The notes beneath the pieces were generated by a model, which had not been told where the DNA came from, did no database searches, and saw nothing but the letters and a program-made list of their open reading frames with translations. From CAKSXP01 sp964539115 (lineage in GTDB: Bacteria > Bacillota > Clostridia > Oscillospirales > Oscillospiraceae): DNA of 16,903 bases. Numbering within the stretch: the stretch's first letter is position 1; each line of letters opens with the position of its first letter. The stretch covers positions 1 to 16,903 of the forward strand of contig CAZIHY010000049.1 in the NCBI GenBank assembly GCA_964539115.1, read 5' to 3'. Both the position numbers and the translations under genes were made by a program. Below are positions 1-7,438 of the stretch, piece by piece.

Positions 1-26
1 CATGGTGAACGCCTGTTTTTGTATTA

Positions 27-437
27 TCAGAAATACTTTTTGATGCTCTCGCTCACAGAGTCAGGCTCCGCAGTCGCGCTGATGGTAAACTTTACGCTCT
101 CGCGCACGCTGAAGCTCTCCATCCAGTCAAGAAGCTCCGCGACCGCCTCGTTGGAAGTGTCGGAAAGCATTTTGTAGAAGTTATCTATAAAAACATGGGT
201 TATATCGTAGTTGCCCGCATGCAGGCCGCTGATAAAGCCCTTGAGAAGTTCGTTCGTTTCAATTCCATATTCGCTCGCGTGAATCAGTCTTGCAGTATAA
301 GGAATGTCGTAAGTCAGATTTTTGTCCTTCTCAATGCAGACGACGCTGCCGCTCTCGGACGCTACCGCTTCCCTAACCAATTCGACCAGCTTTTTCGTTT
401 TTCCGGACCCTTTAAGGCCCATGATGAGTTTAACCAA
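27..437 (-). CDS. Small P-loop ATP/GTP-binding protein, function unknown
   Basis: A 136-residue protein beginning with a short beta strand and a perfect Walker A loop, GLKGSGKT, at residues 7-14. A likely Walker B strand (THVFIDN, Asp about residue 85) follows, so it probably binds and may hydrolyse a nucleotide. The rest is short and has no recognisable second domain, so the substrate cannot be named; it resembles a minimal thymidine-kinase-like or AAA-like core. The start is a choice: a GTG at 446 lies one base after the AAAGGAG ribosome site, so the TTG at 437, about 10 bases after GGAG and giving MVKLIMG, is preferred. It is the last gene of a minus-strand run and lies 153 bases downstream of pgi across a large inverted repeat. 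The family is known to me only as conserved hypothetical proteins of clostridia. Confidence 0.8.
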   Translation of the reverse strand: MVKLIMGLKGSGKTKKLVELVREAVASESGSVVCIEKDKNLTYDIPYTARLIHASEYGIETNELLKGFISGLHAGNYDITHVFIDNFYKMLSDTSNEAVAELLDWMESFSVRESVKFTISATAEPDSVSESIKKYF

Positions 438-490
438 AAGAACCACGCTCCTTTATTTTCAAATATTTATTGTTTATCGCGCCAATATAC

Positions 491-547
491 AACTCAGAGA
501 TGGTATAACCGCATCTTGTCGCAGTTATCATACCATCTCTTTGAGTT
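491..547. repeat. Long imperfect inverted repeat between pgi and the P-loop gene
   Basis: The arms at 491-506 and 530-547 pair over 16 base pairs, with two extra T residues in the right arm. The interior can add a few pairs around a loop near 513-520. On the minus strand, where both flanking genes are read, no U-tract follows, so it is not a clean intrinsic terminator. It could be a processing or stability hairpin between pgi and the next gene, or a relic of a small repeat element. The structure is read directly; the role is inference. Confidence 0.6.
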
Positions 548-590
548 TTCTTCAACGATTAGTTTCGTAATTTCAAAAATATTTACAAAT

Positions 591-1850
591 TTAAGGGCGG
601 CCAAGCATGCGGAACATGTTCTTTTTGTACGCCTCAACGCCGGGCTGGTCAAAGGGATTAACACCGGACATATATCCGGAAATGCCGCAGGCCAGTTCGA
701 AGAAGCAGACCAGCTCCGCAAAACTCTCTGCGTTTATCGCATCTGCCGTAACCGTTATGTTCGGCACGCCTCCCTCGATATGCGCCTCCTTGACAGCGCT
801 TGCCGCGACTCTGCATATATCCGCATACTCGCGACCAGCCAGATAGTTCAGCCCGTCAGGATCGCCGAGAGCAAAGGGCACCCGAACGCCAGGGCCGGAG
901 TCCTCAAACAACACGACAGTCTCCATCAGCGTGCGCGGACCGTCCTGTATGTACTGTCCCATTGAGTGCAGGTCGGCGGTATATTCAACTGAGGCGGGGA
1001 AAATTCCGATGCCGTTTTTGCCCTCGCTCTCGCCGTAGAGCTGTTTCCACCACTCCGCCATATAGCGGAAACGGGGTTCGTAACTCGCCAGGACCTCGAT
1101 GCTTTTGCCCTGTGCATAGAGATGCTGTCTCGCCGCGGCATATTGCCATACGGGGTTTTCCGGTGAACGCAGCTCAAACGCCATCATTGCCTTCTCGGCG
1201 GACTCTATGACCGCGTTGACGTCGATCCCTGCCGCGGCCATCGGCAGAAGCCCGACGGCGGACAGGACGCTGTACCGTCCGCCCACATCGTCCGGTACGA
1301 CAAAGGTCTCATACCCCTCTGAATGGGCCAGCGCCTTGAGAGCGCCCTTTTCAGCATCGGTAGTAGCATAAATGCGCCTTGCCGACGCAGAGCCGTATTT
1401 CTTCCTTGCAAGCTCGCGGAAAACACGAAATGCCAGCGCAGGTTCCAGCGTTGTTCCAGACTTGGAGATAACGTTTATTGAAAAATCGCGGTCGCCGATG
1501 CGCTCCAGCATCTCCCCAAGAGCGGATGGCGAGAGACCGTTGCCGGCAAAGATGATTTCCGGCCCATCCTTTGGGTTCAGCAGCTCTATCGCGGCGCGTG
1601 CGCCGAGATATGACCCGCCGATGCCGACGACGACCAGGACCTCGGAATTAGCGCGGATGCGCCTTGCCACCGCCTCTATCTTCTTCAGCTCTCCATTCCT
1701 GACACGCGAAGGCAGCTCGAGCCAACCGGTAAATTCGGCTCCCGCTCCGCTTTTTTCAGTGAGCGCCCTGTGGGCCTGTGCGGCGAGTGCATAATCCGGA
1801 CCGGCGGCGGAGAAACTTCCGCGCGCCCCGCTTAAATCAACCTTTATCAT
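591..1850 (-). CDS. pgi: Glucose-6-phosphate isomerase
   Basis: Interconverts glucose 6-phosphate and fructose 6-phosphate in glycolysis and gluconeogenesis, in the cytoplasm. The 419-residue protein has the sugar-isomerase (SIS) loop GIGGSYLG at 76-83, the phosphate-binding SKSGTT at 129-134, signature 1 (DDVGGRYS, 187-194) and signature 2 near the C-terminus (FDQPGVEAYKK, about 400-410). It is somewhat shorter than the roughly 450-residue Bacillus-type enzyme but appears complete. An upstream in-frame extension exists, but the ATG at 1850 has an AAGGAG site seven bases before it and gives the expected N-terminus, so it is chosen. The gene has its own likely promoter at 1883-1911 and sits between two unrelated housekeeping genes. 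Confidence 0.97.
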   Translation of the reverse strand: MIKVDLSGARGSFSAAGPDYALAAQAHRALTEKSGAGAEFTGWLELPSRVRNGELKKIEAVARRIRANSEVLVVVGIGGSYLGARAAIELLNPKDGPEIIFAGNGLSPSALGEMLERIGDRDFSINVISKSGTTLEPALAFRVFRELARKKYGSASARRIYATTDAEKGALKALAHSEGYETFVVPDDVGGRYSVLSAVGLLPMAAAGIDVNAVIESAEKAMMAFELRSPENPVWQYAAARQHLYAQGKSIEVLASYEPRFRYMAEWWKQLYGESEGKNGIGIFPASVEYTADLHSMGQYIQDGPRTLMETVVLFEDSGPGVRVPFALGDPDGLNYLAGREYADICRVAASAVKEAHIEGGVPNITVTADAINAESFAELVCFFELACGISGYMSGVNPFDQPGVEAYKKNMFRMLGRP

Positions 1851-1882
1851 ATCGGTTCTCCTTAGAAATCTTTTGCCAGACA

Positions 1883-1911
1883 ATATTACACCCTTACGCA
1901 TGCATTTGCAA
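1883..1911 (-). promoter_or_regulatory. Candidate pgi promoter
   Basis: On the minus strand TTGCAA (1906-1911) is followed by a 17-base spacer and TAATAT (1883-1888). The predicted start would give a leader of about 25 bases ahead of the pgi ATG. The -10 box matches the consensus in only four of six positions, so this is moderate evidence. Confidence 0.45.
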
Positions 1912-1996
1912 TCGTTTTTTGGAAATTTTATGTCTCAAAGTGGGGAGAAGAGACCGATTTTGCTCCTTTTTTGGTGTACAAATGGGATGAACTTTA

Positions 1997-3142
1997 CTAT
2001 TTTCCCCCAAACAGGCGGGAAAGCATGCCGAGATATACGTCCCCGGTCCTCAGCCGGTCTACGCTTTCCGAGGCCAGCAGCGGGAACTCTGCTATCAGTG
2101 TCTCGCCGGAATACACCCGGGTCGTGCCCAGCACACAGCCCTTTTCAACGGGTGCCTGTACGCTCTCCGCAAGCTCCGTTTCATAGCGCAGCTCGCCGAT
2201 GGCGTTTTTCTCAAACAGCATCATGCTCTCCGCCCCGCGCTCCGGCTGTATGTATGAGCAGGTCCCGAGCTCCACGCGCACAGGCGCTATGGCCTCCCCT
2301 CCATCGAGGGAGACAAGGCTGTAATTGGCAAAGGCATAGTTGAGAAGCGTTTTCGCGCTTTCAAACCTGTCATTGCTCGTCTCGCCGTGCATAACAACGG
2401 CAATATACTCCGTGCCGTCGCGCTCCGCCGTTGCGGAAAGACAATACATCGCACGGGAGGTAAACCCCGTTTTCAGACCCGTCGCGCCATTGTAGTAATA
2501 TATCAGCTTGTTCGTATTCGCGAGGCTGAATCTGCCATCGCGAACATTATCCATCCAGATCGTCGTATAGTCCTTTATCATGTCGTGGCTTATCAGCTCG
2601 CGCGACATGAGCGCGATGTCATAAGCGCTCGTCACATGCTGGGGGTCCTCATTCAGGCCCGTGCAGTTGGTAAAGTTCGTGTCCGTCATTCCGAGCTGCT
2701 GTGCCCTCTCGTTCATGCGGGCCACGAAAGCCTCCTCCGTTCCGGCGATATGCTCCGCCAGAGCGACCGCGCAATCGTTTGCCGAGACGACCGTCACGCA
2801 CTTTAGCATCTCCGATACCGTCATCGTCTCGCCCTCTTCCAGCCAGATCTGGCTGCCGCCCATCGAGGCCGCATGGGCCGAGGCCGTGACGTTGTCGTCG
2901 AGCGAGAGGTTTCCGTTCTCTATGGCCTCTGTCACCAACAGCATGGTCATGACCTTAGTAACGCTTGCCGGTTCCATCTGCTCGTGCGCATTTTTCTCAT
3001 AGATGACCTCTCCCGTCACCTTTTCCATCAGCACCGCCGACGGAACAGCGATCGAGATGTCCTCGTCCTTTTTCGTCTCGATCCCGAACGCGGCCGTTGA
3101 AAGCAGCAGGGAAAACAGCAGGACAAACACCGTTTTTTTCAT
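1997..3142 (-). CDS. D-alanyl-D-alanine carboxypeptidase (PBP5/DacF family), secreted
   Basis: A low-molecular-weight penicillin-binding protein that trims the terminal D-Ala from peptidoglycan pentapeptides outside the membrane. Residues 1-20 form a signal peptide (basic MKK, hydrophobic stretch, TAAFG). The serine-peptidase S11 motifs are all present: SVTK at 60-63 with catalytic Ser60, SAN at 120-122 and KTG at 224-226. About 100 residues after the catalytic part match the PBP5 C-terminal beta domain, and the protein ends at 381 residues with a segment (VYLGMLSRLFGGK) that could be a short membrane-anchoring helix. The ATG at 3142 has a GAGGAGG site seven bases upstream. It stands alone, with a candidate promoter at 3227-3254. 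The family call is firm; the exact paralogue (DacF, DacB or other) is not. Confidence 0.95.
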   Translation of the reverse strand: MKKTVFVLLFSLLLSTAAFGIETKKDEDISIAVPSAVLMEKVTGEVIYEKNAHEQMEPASVTKVMTMLLVTEAIENGNLSLDDNVTASAHAASMGGSQIWLEEGETMTVSEMLKCVTVVSANDCAVALAEHIAGTEEAFVARMNERAQQLGMTDTNFTNCTGLNEDPQHVTSAYDIALMSRELISHDMIKDYTTIWMDNVRDGRFSLANTNKLIYYYNGATGLKTGFTSRAMYCLSATAERDGTEYIAVVMHGETSNDRFESAKTLLNYAFANYSLVSLDGGEAIAPVRVELGTCSYIQPERGAESMMLFEKNAIGELRYETELAESVQAPVEKGCVLGTTRVYSGETLIAEFPLLASESVDRLRTGDVYLGMLSRLFGGK

Positions 3143-3226
3143 ACCTAAGCCTCCTCGTATAACTCTGCCTCCGCGCGTACGGAAGCATTGTTGTCCTCTT
3201 CAGCAAACCATATGAAACAAGCCCTG

Positions 3227-3254
3227 TGTTTATTCCCGAACTCACGTCTGTCAA
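3227..3254 (-). promoter_or_regulatory. Candidate promoter of the carboxypeptidase gene
   Basis: On the minus strand a perfect TTGACA (3249-3254) is followed by a 16-base spacer and TAAACA (3227-3232). The -10 box is poor, matching the consensus in about half its positions. It would give a leader of about 75 bases to the ATG at 3142. Confidence 0.35.
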
Positions 3255-3515
3255 GCTTTTTCGACATTTTCCGCGTCCCAAATTTTGCAACGTCGCTCCG
3301 CGCATAATTATATGTAAACTTGTATTCATTATCCCATGAATAAGCCGAGTTTTCCGCCGCTGTTTTTTTAGCCTTGAATTTCAAGGTTTTTTAACACTTT
3401 CAACAGAGTTTTCAACATCCTCAGGGGGAATTGTAAACGTAAAATATTCAATTTTTAGTTTACATAATATATTTTCGGCGCCTTTTCGCGGCGGAAAACT
3501 TAAAAAATTTTTATC

Positions 3516-3543
3516 TTGACAAGTTTTTTCCTCGGTGTATAAT
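3516..3543 (+). promoter_or_regulatory. Consensus sigma-A promoter facing a terminator
   Basis: TTGACA (3516-3521) and TATAAT (3538-3543) are both perfect and separated by 16 bases, the best promoter match in the window. It points rightwards, but no plus-strand gene follows. About 50 bases past the expected start lies the terminator at 3602-3656, so the product would be an RNA of roughly 100 bases that is pyrimidine-rich at its 5' end. Confidence 0.65.
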
Positions 3544-3549
3544 GCGCCG

Positions 3550-3656
3550 CTTTTTCTGTTTTTTCTCTTGTGTTTTTTCTTTATGATTAGATACTGAATA
3601 TAAAAAAAGAAAAATCCCCGAGGCCATTGAATTGGCTACGGGAATTTTTCTTTTTT
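3550..3656 (+). ncRNA. Predicted short RNA of about 100 nt
   Basis: Inferred only from the perfect promoter upstream and the intrinsic terminator at the 3' end. The RNA would start with several U-runs separated by C and G, then the A-rich arm of the terminator. A U-run near 3575-3585 could pair with the A-rich left arm of the terminator, which might compete with terminator folding. The 3' end overlaps the last codon of the opposing NTF2-like gene. No known RNA family is recognised. Confidence 0.35.
3602..3656. terminator. Bidirectional intrinsic terminator
   Basis: A near-perfect hairpin: an A-rich arm (3603-3620) pairs with a T-rich arm (3639-3656) with one mismatch, and inside it GGCCA pairs with TGGCT around a 6-base loop. 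The A- and T-rich arms give a U-tract whichever strand is read. On the minus strand it ends the three-gene NTF2-like operon, and the last gene's stop codon lies at its edge. On the plus strand it would stop the transcript from 3516-3543. Confidence 0.85.
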
Positions 3657-4507
3657 CAGTCGTCGCGCGCCTTCATGCCCTCAAAGGGGTTATAGTCCGA
3701 ATTGATGGCTGTAAGATCCATTTCCTTCGGGCGTTCGACCTCAATGACGATGTTGTCATACGGGTCGTTGCGTCCGGGGGAATATGTATTGTTGTCGTCA
3801 AGCGTCTGATAGGGCCGCGGCGGCGGGACAGTGTTCTGCACCGTCTGCACGATGTTGTAATCCGCATGGAACAAGCCTGGCTCCGTCAGCAGCGCGGGAC
3901 GTCCGCCGACATCTCCGATGCTTATCGATCCGTCCAGATACTGCATATAGCGGTCGTGTCCCCAGTTTCCGACGTCATAGTTGCCCGCAAGGTCGGGGCA
4001 GACCTGCTCATGGAACCATTTCCACTCCCCATCGACATAGACAAAATCGGAACCGTATCGCTCCCATAGCCAAACGCCGCTGCGCGTCTCTCCGTCAAAG
4101 CCGACGGAGCCCATCAGTGTGCCGGGGGTAAGATAGTAGGAACGGGCGCTCATGCCGTCATCCGCGACCTCGATGACGTCCGAGCACAGCGCATGGCAGC
4201 CGCCGGAGGTAACGGAGCGCAGATCGTGGCCGACCAGCTCGTGATATTTCTCCATTGCGGAAAAGTTGCCGACAGTCACCATATGGTCCATATGTTCGAC
4301 GTTGTTGAAATACACCTCGTCCCAGCCGACCATGCGGCCGAACTGGTGCGCCCAGGTGCAGTTTTCGGACTCGTGCCACATGAGATCCCATTCCTCGCGG
4401 GAATAACCCACGCCGTGCAGATACGCATGGCGGGCCTTATACTCCTCCACAGTCTGTACAGCCAGCGCGTTATGTATGCGCTGCTCAAAAGAAAGCTCCC
4501 TGTTCAT
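3656..4507 (-). CDS. NTF2/SnoaL-like protein, paralogue C (third in operon)
   Basis: A 283-residue protein of the NTF2-like (SnoaL-type cone) fold, a family that includes small-molecule isomerases, dehydratases and cyclases as well as non-enzymes. The substrate is unknown. An N-terminal helix with RHAYL (26-30) is followed by GWDEV (61-65) and the fold's C-terminal strand GEWKWFHE (160-167). It is longer than a bare NTF2 domain (about 130-160 residues): it has a tail of over 100 residues with PRPYQTLDD at 230-238 and NPFEGM close to the end. Both the GEWKxxH strand and the PxPYxT tail motif recur in the two genes upstream. There is no signal peptide or membrane segment. The ATG has an AGGAGGT site six bases before it, and the gene begins four bases after the preceding gene. 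Confidence 0.85.
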   Translation of the reverse strand: MNRELSFEQRIHNALAVQTVEEYKARHAYLHGVGYSREEWDLMWHESENCTWAHQFGRMVGWDEVYFNNVEHMDHMVTVGNFSAMEKYHELVGHDLRSVTSGGCHALCSDVIEVADDGMSARSYYLTPGTLMGSVGFDGETRSGVWLWERYGSDFVYVDGEWKWFHEQVCPDLAGNYDVGNWGHDRYMQYLDGSISIGDVGGRPALLTEPGLFHADYNIVQTVQNTVPPPRPYQTLDDNNTYSPGRNDPYDNIVIEVERPKEMDLTAINSDYNPFEGMKARDD

Positions 4508-4511
4508 GCGC

Positions 4512-5210
4512 TTACCTCCTCTCTCTCTTGTAATAAGGCTTGTTTATAAGTCCGTTCGGGCCGCAGCTGTTCTTTTCGTCATATGTCCCGTACGGGCGCG
4601 GCATATCGTCCCACATGTATTCCCAGCCGTAGAAGGGGTTGTAAACCGTCTCCTCCACCGTGGGCCTGCCGAAGCGGGCCTCCAGCGGGTCGGCACCCTC
4701 GGACTGTTTGACCGGAACCTTGTTGTAGTCCTCGCCGACTGTGACGGTGTGGTCATGCTCCAGCACCATGTGCAGTATGCGCCACTGTCCGTCCCTGTGC
4801 ACGAGATCAGCGCGCACAAGGCCGAAGTCCATATATGCGTCGGCGGAGCCGTCCGCCTTTCCCTCCGTTGTGTAGCCGAGACGGTAGCCGAGATAGTGCG
4901 CGCTCTTTCCATCATCCGCTATATAAACAAGCGGCGTCGTTATCGTGTCCATGCCTGCGATGCCGGATTTTCCGGCGACGCGCTCGTTATAGTCGGTCAC
5001 AAGATGGCGGGTTATCTCATCTATGCCGATATACCAGCCGTTATTATATCCCAGCGCCGCCTCGGGTTCGGAGACCCAAAGCTCGTCTATCGCGCGCTTT
5101 GCCTCGCCGTTTGAAAGATAGTAGCTGTGGCGGCAGATAAGCTGCTTTATCATTTCGCGGTCGTATATGCGGTCGACTAGCTGTTCATTTGTGTAGCCGT
5201 TTTCTATCAT
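4512..5210 (-). CDS. NTF2/SnoaL-like protein, paralogue B (second in operon)
   Basis: A 232-residue NTF2-like protein. The first helix carries CRHSYYLSNG (26-35) and an Asp-Glu shortly after, in the position where SnoaL-like dehydratases often place Tyr and Asp. GWYIGIDEI (58-66) follows, then the closing strand GQWRILHM (141-148) with His147 where many relatives carry Arg. The tail holds NPFYGWEY (191-198) and PRPYGTYDE (204-212), matching paralogue C. It is probably cytoplasmic. It lies three bases after the first gene and four before the third, each with its own strong ribosome site (GAGGAGGT here), which suggests equal, coupled production and perhaps a mixed oligomer. An enzyme role is plausible, but no reaction can be assigned. 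Confidence 0.85.
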   Translation of the reverse strand: MIENGYTNEQLVDRIYDREMIKQLICRHSYYLSNGEAKRAIDELWVSEPEAALGYNNGWYIGIDEITRHLVTDYNERVAGKSGIAGMDTITTPLVYIADDGKSAHYLGYRLGYTTEGKADGSADAYMDFGLVRADLVHRDGQWRILHMVLEHDHTVTVGEDYNKVPVKQSEGADPLEARFGRPTVEETVYNPFYGWEYMWDDMPRPYGTYDEKNSCGPNGLINKPYYKRERR

Positions 5211-5213
5211 CGC

Positions 5214-5951
5214 TCATACCTCCTCATAGCCATAGCTGAAGGTCTCGGAGAAGGTATCATATGGCTCGGGCACGCGCGGCGAGGGCAGGAACTCCCTGCC
5301 AGCGCTGTACCGCTCCCGCAGAACGGCCGGAACCGTCGGCTCCGCCGCCTGCCACCCCTTTATCTCCGCGAACTGTTCAACAGGCGCATATTCCTTCTCA
5401 GGACCCGTCCATGCATATCCGCAAGGACGGCAGACGTCCTGGAGATACAGCATGTGCCATATCTTCCATTCTCCGTTTTCCATAACAAAATCGACAGCGA
5501 ACCAACCCCACTCCCAATACGAAATAGGGCCGCCCTCGCTAATGACGGAATGGGAGCCGCGTATGCACCAAATGCCCTTGGCCGTCTGACGGTCGCCCGC
5601 AACCACTATGACCGCGGTGTCGACGGGCTTGTAGTTCATCATGCCAACTCCGTATACCTCTTCAGCACTCTTATCGCCGAGCTCCTCCGGAAATGTCTGC
5701 TGTATGAGCCTGCTCTCAAGAGCGATACGCTCGCCCTCGCGGGCATAATAACGCCAGACCTCCGCGCTGCCGACAAACCAGCCCTCGTTTATGCCGAGGC
5801 TGACATCCTCCCGCGCGGACCAATGGTTCTGCGGGATATCCGCGTCCTTTTTGAGGACATAGTCCGAGGAAAGTCTGCCCATGAGGTTGCGTATTTCACG
5901 AATATCCTCAAACCGCGACAGCTTTTCCTCCGCTGTATATACTCTGGTCAT
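5214..5951 (-). CDS. NTF2/SnoaL-like protein, paralogue A (first in operon)
   Basis: A 245-residue NTF2-like protein, the promoter-proximal member of the set. The layout matches its neighbours: an N-terminal helix around EDIREIRNLMGRLSSDYVL, the segment GWFVGSAEV (58-66), a strand GEWKIWHM (150-157) and a tail with PEPYDTFSE (218-226). It lacks the RHxY element of the other two, carrying GRLSSDYVL there instead, so the pocket residues differ. The region between the GWFVG element and the closing strand is rich in Trp and Tyr (YWEWGWF, 135-141), as expected of a hydrophobic ligand pocket. The ATG is preceded by AAAGGAGGA. The promoter is at 6030-6058. Substrate and reaction are unknown. Confidence 0.85.
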   Translation of the reverse strand: MTRVYTAEEKLSRFEDIREIRNLMGRLSSDYVLKKDADIPQNHWSAREDVSLGINEGWFVGSAEVWRYYAREGERIALESRLIQQTFPEELGDKSAEEVYGVGMMNYKPVDTAVIVVAGDRQTAKGIWCIRGSHSVISEGGPISYWEWGWFAVDFVMENGEWKIWHMLYLQDVCRPCGYAWTGPEKEYAPVEQFAEIKGWQAAEPTVPAVLRERYSAGREFLPSPRVPEPYDTFSETFSYGYEEV

Positions 5952-6029
5952 GCCGTTCCTCCTTTACATCAGTCTGGGCAGTATAACCAGGACCAGGTCC
6001 CGGCTGCACAGGCTGTATTCTGCATACGA

Positions 6030-6058
6030 ATTATAGCACCAATACCGCCGCATTTCAA
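6030..6058 (-). promoter_or_regulatory. Promoter of the NTF2-like operon
   Basis: On the minus strand TTGAAA (6053-6058), a 17-base spacer and a perfect TATAAT (6030-6035) with an extended -10 TG one base upstream. It would start transcription near 6023, giving a leader of about 70 bases to the first ATG at 5951. Confidence 0.75.
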
Positions 6059-6156
6059 GACATCTGCGGTATATATTATAAAAAGCTTAAAGAGTTCTTT
6101 ATTGATTCTTTCGCTAAAAAATATTAGTATTTTTACAACAATTTCTCACATGATGA

Positions 6157-6185
6157 TTGCAAAAATGTTTCTGATATGTTATCAT
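6157..6185 (+). promoter_or_regulatory. Promoter of the SPT-like synthase operon
   Basis: TTGCAA (6157-6162), a 17-base spacer and TATCAT (6180-6185), with an extended -10 TG just upstream. The expected start near 6192 gives a leader of about 70 bases before the ATG at 6263. Confidence 0.65.
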
Positions 6186-6262
6186 CTAATCAATTCAAAT
6201 ATTTTAATTAAATTATTTGAAGTTGGGGAATCGGAAAAACTATCTATTCGAGGTGTAAATTA

Positions 6263-7438
6263 ATGGACATTTTCACGAAATGCTATAACTACACCACGGC
6301 GCAGGAAATACGGGATATGGGGATATACCCGTATTTCCATGCGCTCCAATCGCGGCAGGATGTTGAAGTCGTGATGGAGGGCAAACGCCGTATCATGCTC
6401 GGCTCGAACAACTACCTGGGACTTACTACGCACCCTGAGGTGGTCGAGGCCGGCATCAAAGCATTTGAAACCTTTGGAAGCGGCTGCTCCGGATCCCGCT
6501 TTCTCAACGGCACGCTGTCCCTCCACCTGGAGCTGGAAAACGAGCTTGCGGATTTCCTGCACAAGGACGGCGTGATCACCTTTTCGACCGGTTTTCAGTC
6601 AAACCTCGGCATTATTTCGGCTGTTGTCGGCCGCGGGGACTACGTACTCTGCGACAGGGAAAACCACGCCTCCATCTACGACGGCTGCAAGCTCAGCTAC
6701 GGCAAGATGCTGCGCTACCGCCACAACGATATGGAGGATCTGGAAAACCATCTCAAGCGCGTTCCCGAAACTGCGGGCATCCTCATCGTGACGGACGGAG
6801 TTTTCTCCATGGGCGGAGATATCGCGAAACTTCCGGAGATCGTCGCGCTCGCGAAGAAATACGGCGCACGCGTCATGGTCGACGACGCCCACGCGCTCGG
6901 CGTTATCGGAGACGGCGGACGCGGCACCGCGAGCTACTTCGGGCTCGAGAATGAGGTTGACATAATAATGGGCACGTTCTCAAAGTCCCTTGCAAGCCTC
7001 GGCGGATATATGGCGGCGAGCGCGCCGGTCGTCGAATATGTGCGCCACAATTCGCGTCCATTCATCTTCTCTGCGTCCATAACCCCGGCAAGCTGCGCGA
7101 CTGCGCTGGCGGCGCTAAAGATCCTGCGCCGCGAGCCCGAGCGCGTGGACAGGCTCGCCGCCCTCTCGGCATACGCCAGGAAAGGACTGACGGAGCGCGG
7201 CCTGCGTATACGCATGTCCGAGACTCCGATTATACCGATCTATACATATGACACGATCAGCACGCTGACCCGCGCGCGCGAACTTTACGAGGCAGGCGTA
7301 TACGTCAACACCGTACTGCCGCCCGCTACCGCGCCAAACGAGTGTCTGCTGCGCACAAGCTACATGGCTAGCCATACCGAAGCTCTGCTTGACGAGGCAA
7401 TGGACATTATAGCCTCTGTAATGGTGAAGTCCGAATGA
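6263..7438 (+). CDS. Alpha-oxoamine synthase, serine palmitoyltransferase-like
   Basis: A PLP-dependent enzyme of the family that condenses an amino acid with an acyl-CoA and releases CO2 (SPT, KBL, BioF, ALAS). The 391 residues include the stacking His135 (DRENH), the PLP-ring Asp of DDAH (207-210) and the Schiff-base Lys241 in TFSKSLASLGG. Several stretches match what I recall of Bacteroides serine palmitoyltransferase better than KBL or BioF: IYPYF near 21, GSGCSGSRFLNGTL at 72-85, ETPIIPIY and a C-terminal LPPATAP. The likely reaction is therefore L-serine plus a long-chain acyl-CoA to a 3-keto sphingoid base, but acyl specificity cannot be read. GAGGTG lies seven bases before the ATG. 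The stop codon overlaps the start of the next gene by four bases. No biotin or threonine-degradation gene is nearby. Certain as to family, fairly confident as to SPT subtype. Confidence 0.85.
   Translation: MDIFTKCYNYTTAQEIRDMGIYPYFHALQSRQDVEVVMEGKRRIMLGSNNYLGLTTHPEVVEAGIKAFETFGSGCSGSRFLNGTLSLHLELENELADFLHKDGVITFSTGFQSNLGIISAVVGRGDYVLCDRENHASIYDGCKLSYGKMLRYRHNDMEDLENHLKRVPETAGILIVTDGVFSMGGDIAKLPEIVALAKKYGARVMVDDAHALGVIGDGGRGTASYFGLENEVDIIMGTFSKSLASLGGYMAASAPVVEYVRHNSRPFIFSASITPASCATALAALKILRREPERVDRLAALSAYARKGLTERGLRIRMSETPIIPIYTYDTISTLTRARELYEAGVYVNTVLPPATAPNECLLRTSYMASHTEALLDEAMDIIASVMVKSE

Larger units (their letters stand above)
3143..3655. other. 513-bp gap without a convincing gene
   Basis: The stretch is AT-rich and lies between the carboxypeptidase gene and the end of the NTF2-like operon. 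It holds a candidate minus-strand promoter for the carboxypeptidase (3227-3254), a small palindrome at 3372-3386 (CCTTGAA T TTCAAGG), a GC-rich interrupted hairpin near 3472-3500, a strong plus-strand promoter (3516-3543) and a bidirectional terminator (3602-3656). A 79-codon minus-strand frame at 3145-3384 begins with TTG, has no ribosome site and runs across the carboxypeptidase leader, so it is not called. Confidence 0.7.
5952..6262. other. 311-bp divergent control region
   Basis: AT-rich DNA between the NTF2-like operon (leftward) and the synthase-dehydrogenase operon (rightward). It holds a promoter for each direction (6030-6058 minus; 6157-6185 plus). The leftward leader contains a perfect inverted repeat GGACC A GGTCC at 5990-6000 overlapping a direct repeat of ACCAGG (5986-5997), which might be an operator or a weak hairpin. 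About 100 bases separate the two -35 boxes, enough for a shared regulator site. No gene is seen here. Confidence 0.7.

Noticed and set aside
1..26. A possible minus-strand start codon at 1-3 for another gene
   Set aside because: Only three bases are in the window and no convincing ribosome site precedes it.
195..965. A 256-codon plus-strand frame over the P-loop gene and the end of pgi
   Set aside because: It is antisense to two well-supported genes and runs through the inverted repeat; no family resemblance.
3145..3384. A 79-codon minus-strand frame before the carboxypeptidase
   Set aside because: TTG start without ribosome site, no recognisable motif, and it covers the leader and candidate promoter of the next gene.
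3372..3386. The CCTTGAA-T-TTCAAGG palindrome followed by T residues as a plus-strand terminator
   Set aside because: The stem is short and no plus-strand gene lies upstream; treated as incidental.
6263..7438. Reading the synthase as KBL (threonine catabolism) or BioF (biotin)
   Set aside because: No threonine dehydrogenase of the epimerase type and no biotin genes nearby, and several stretches match SPT better. KBL-like activity is still not excluded without a phylogeny.
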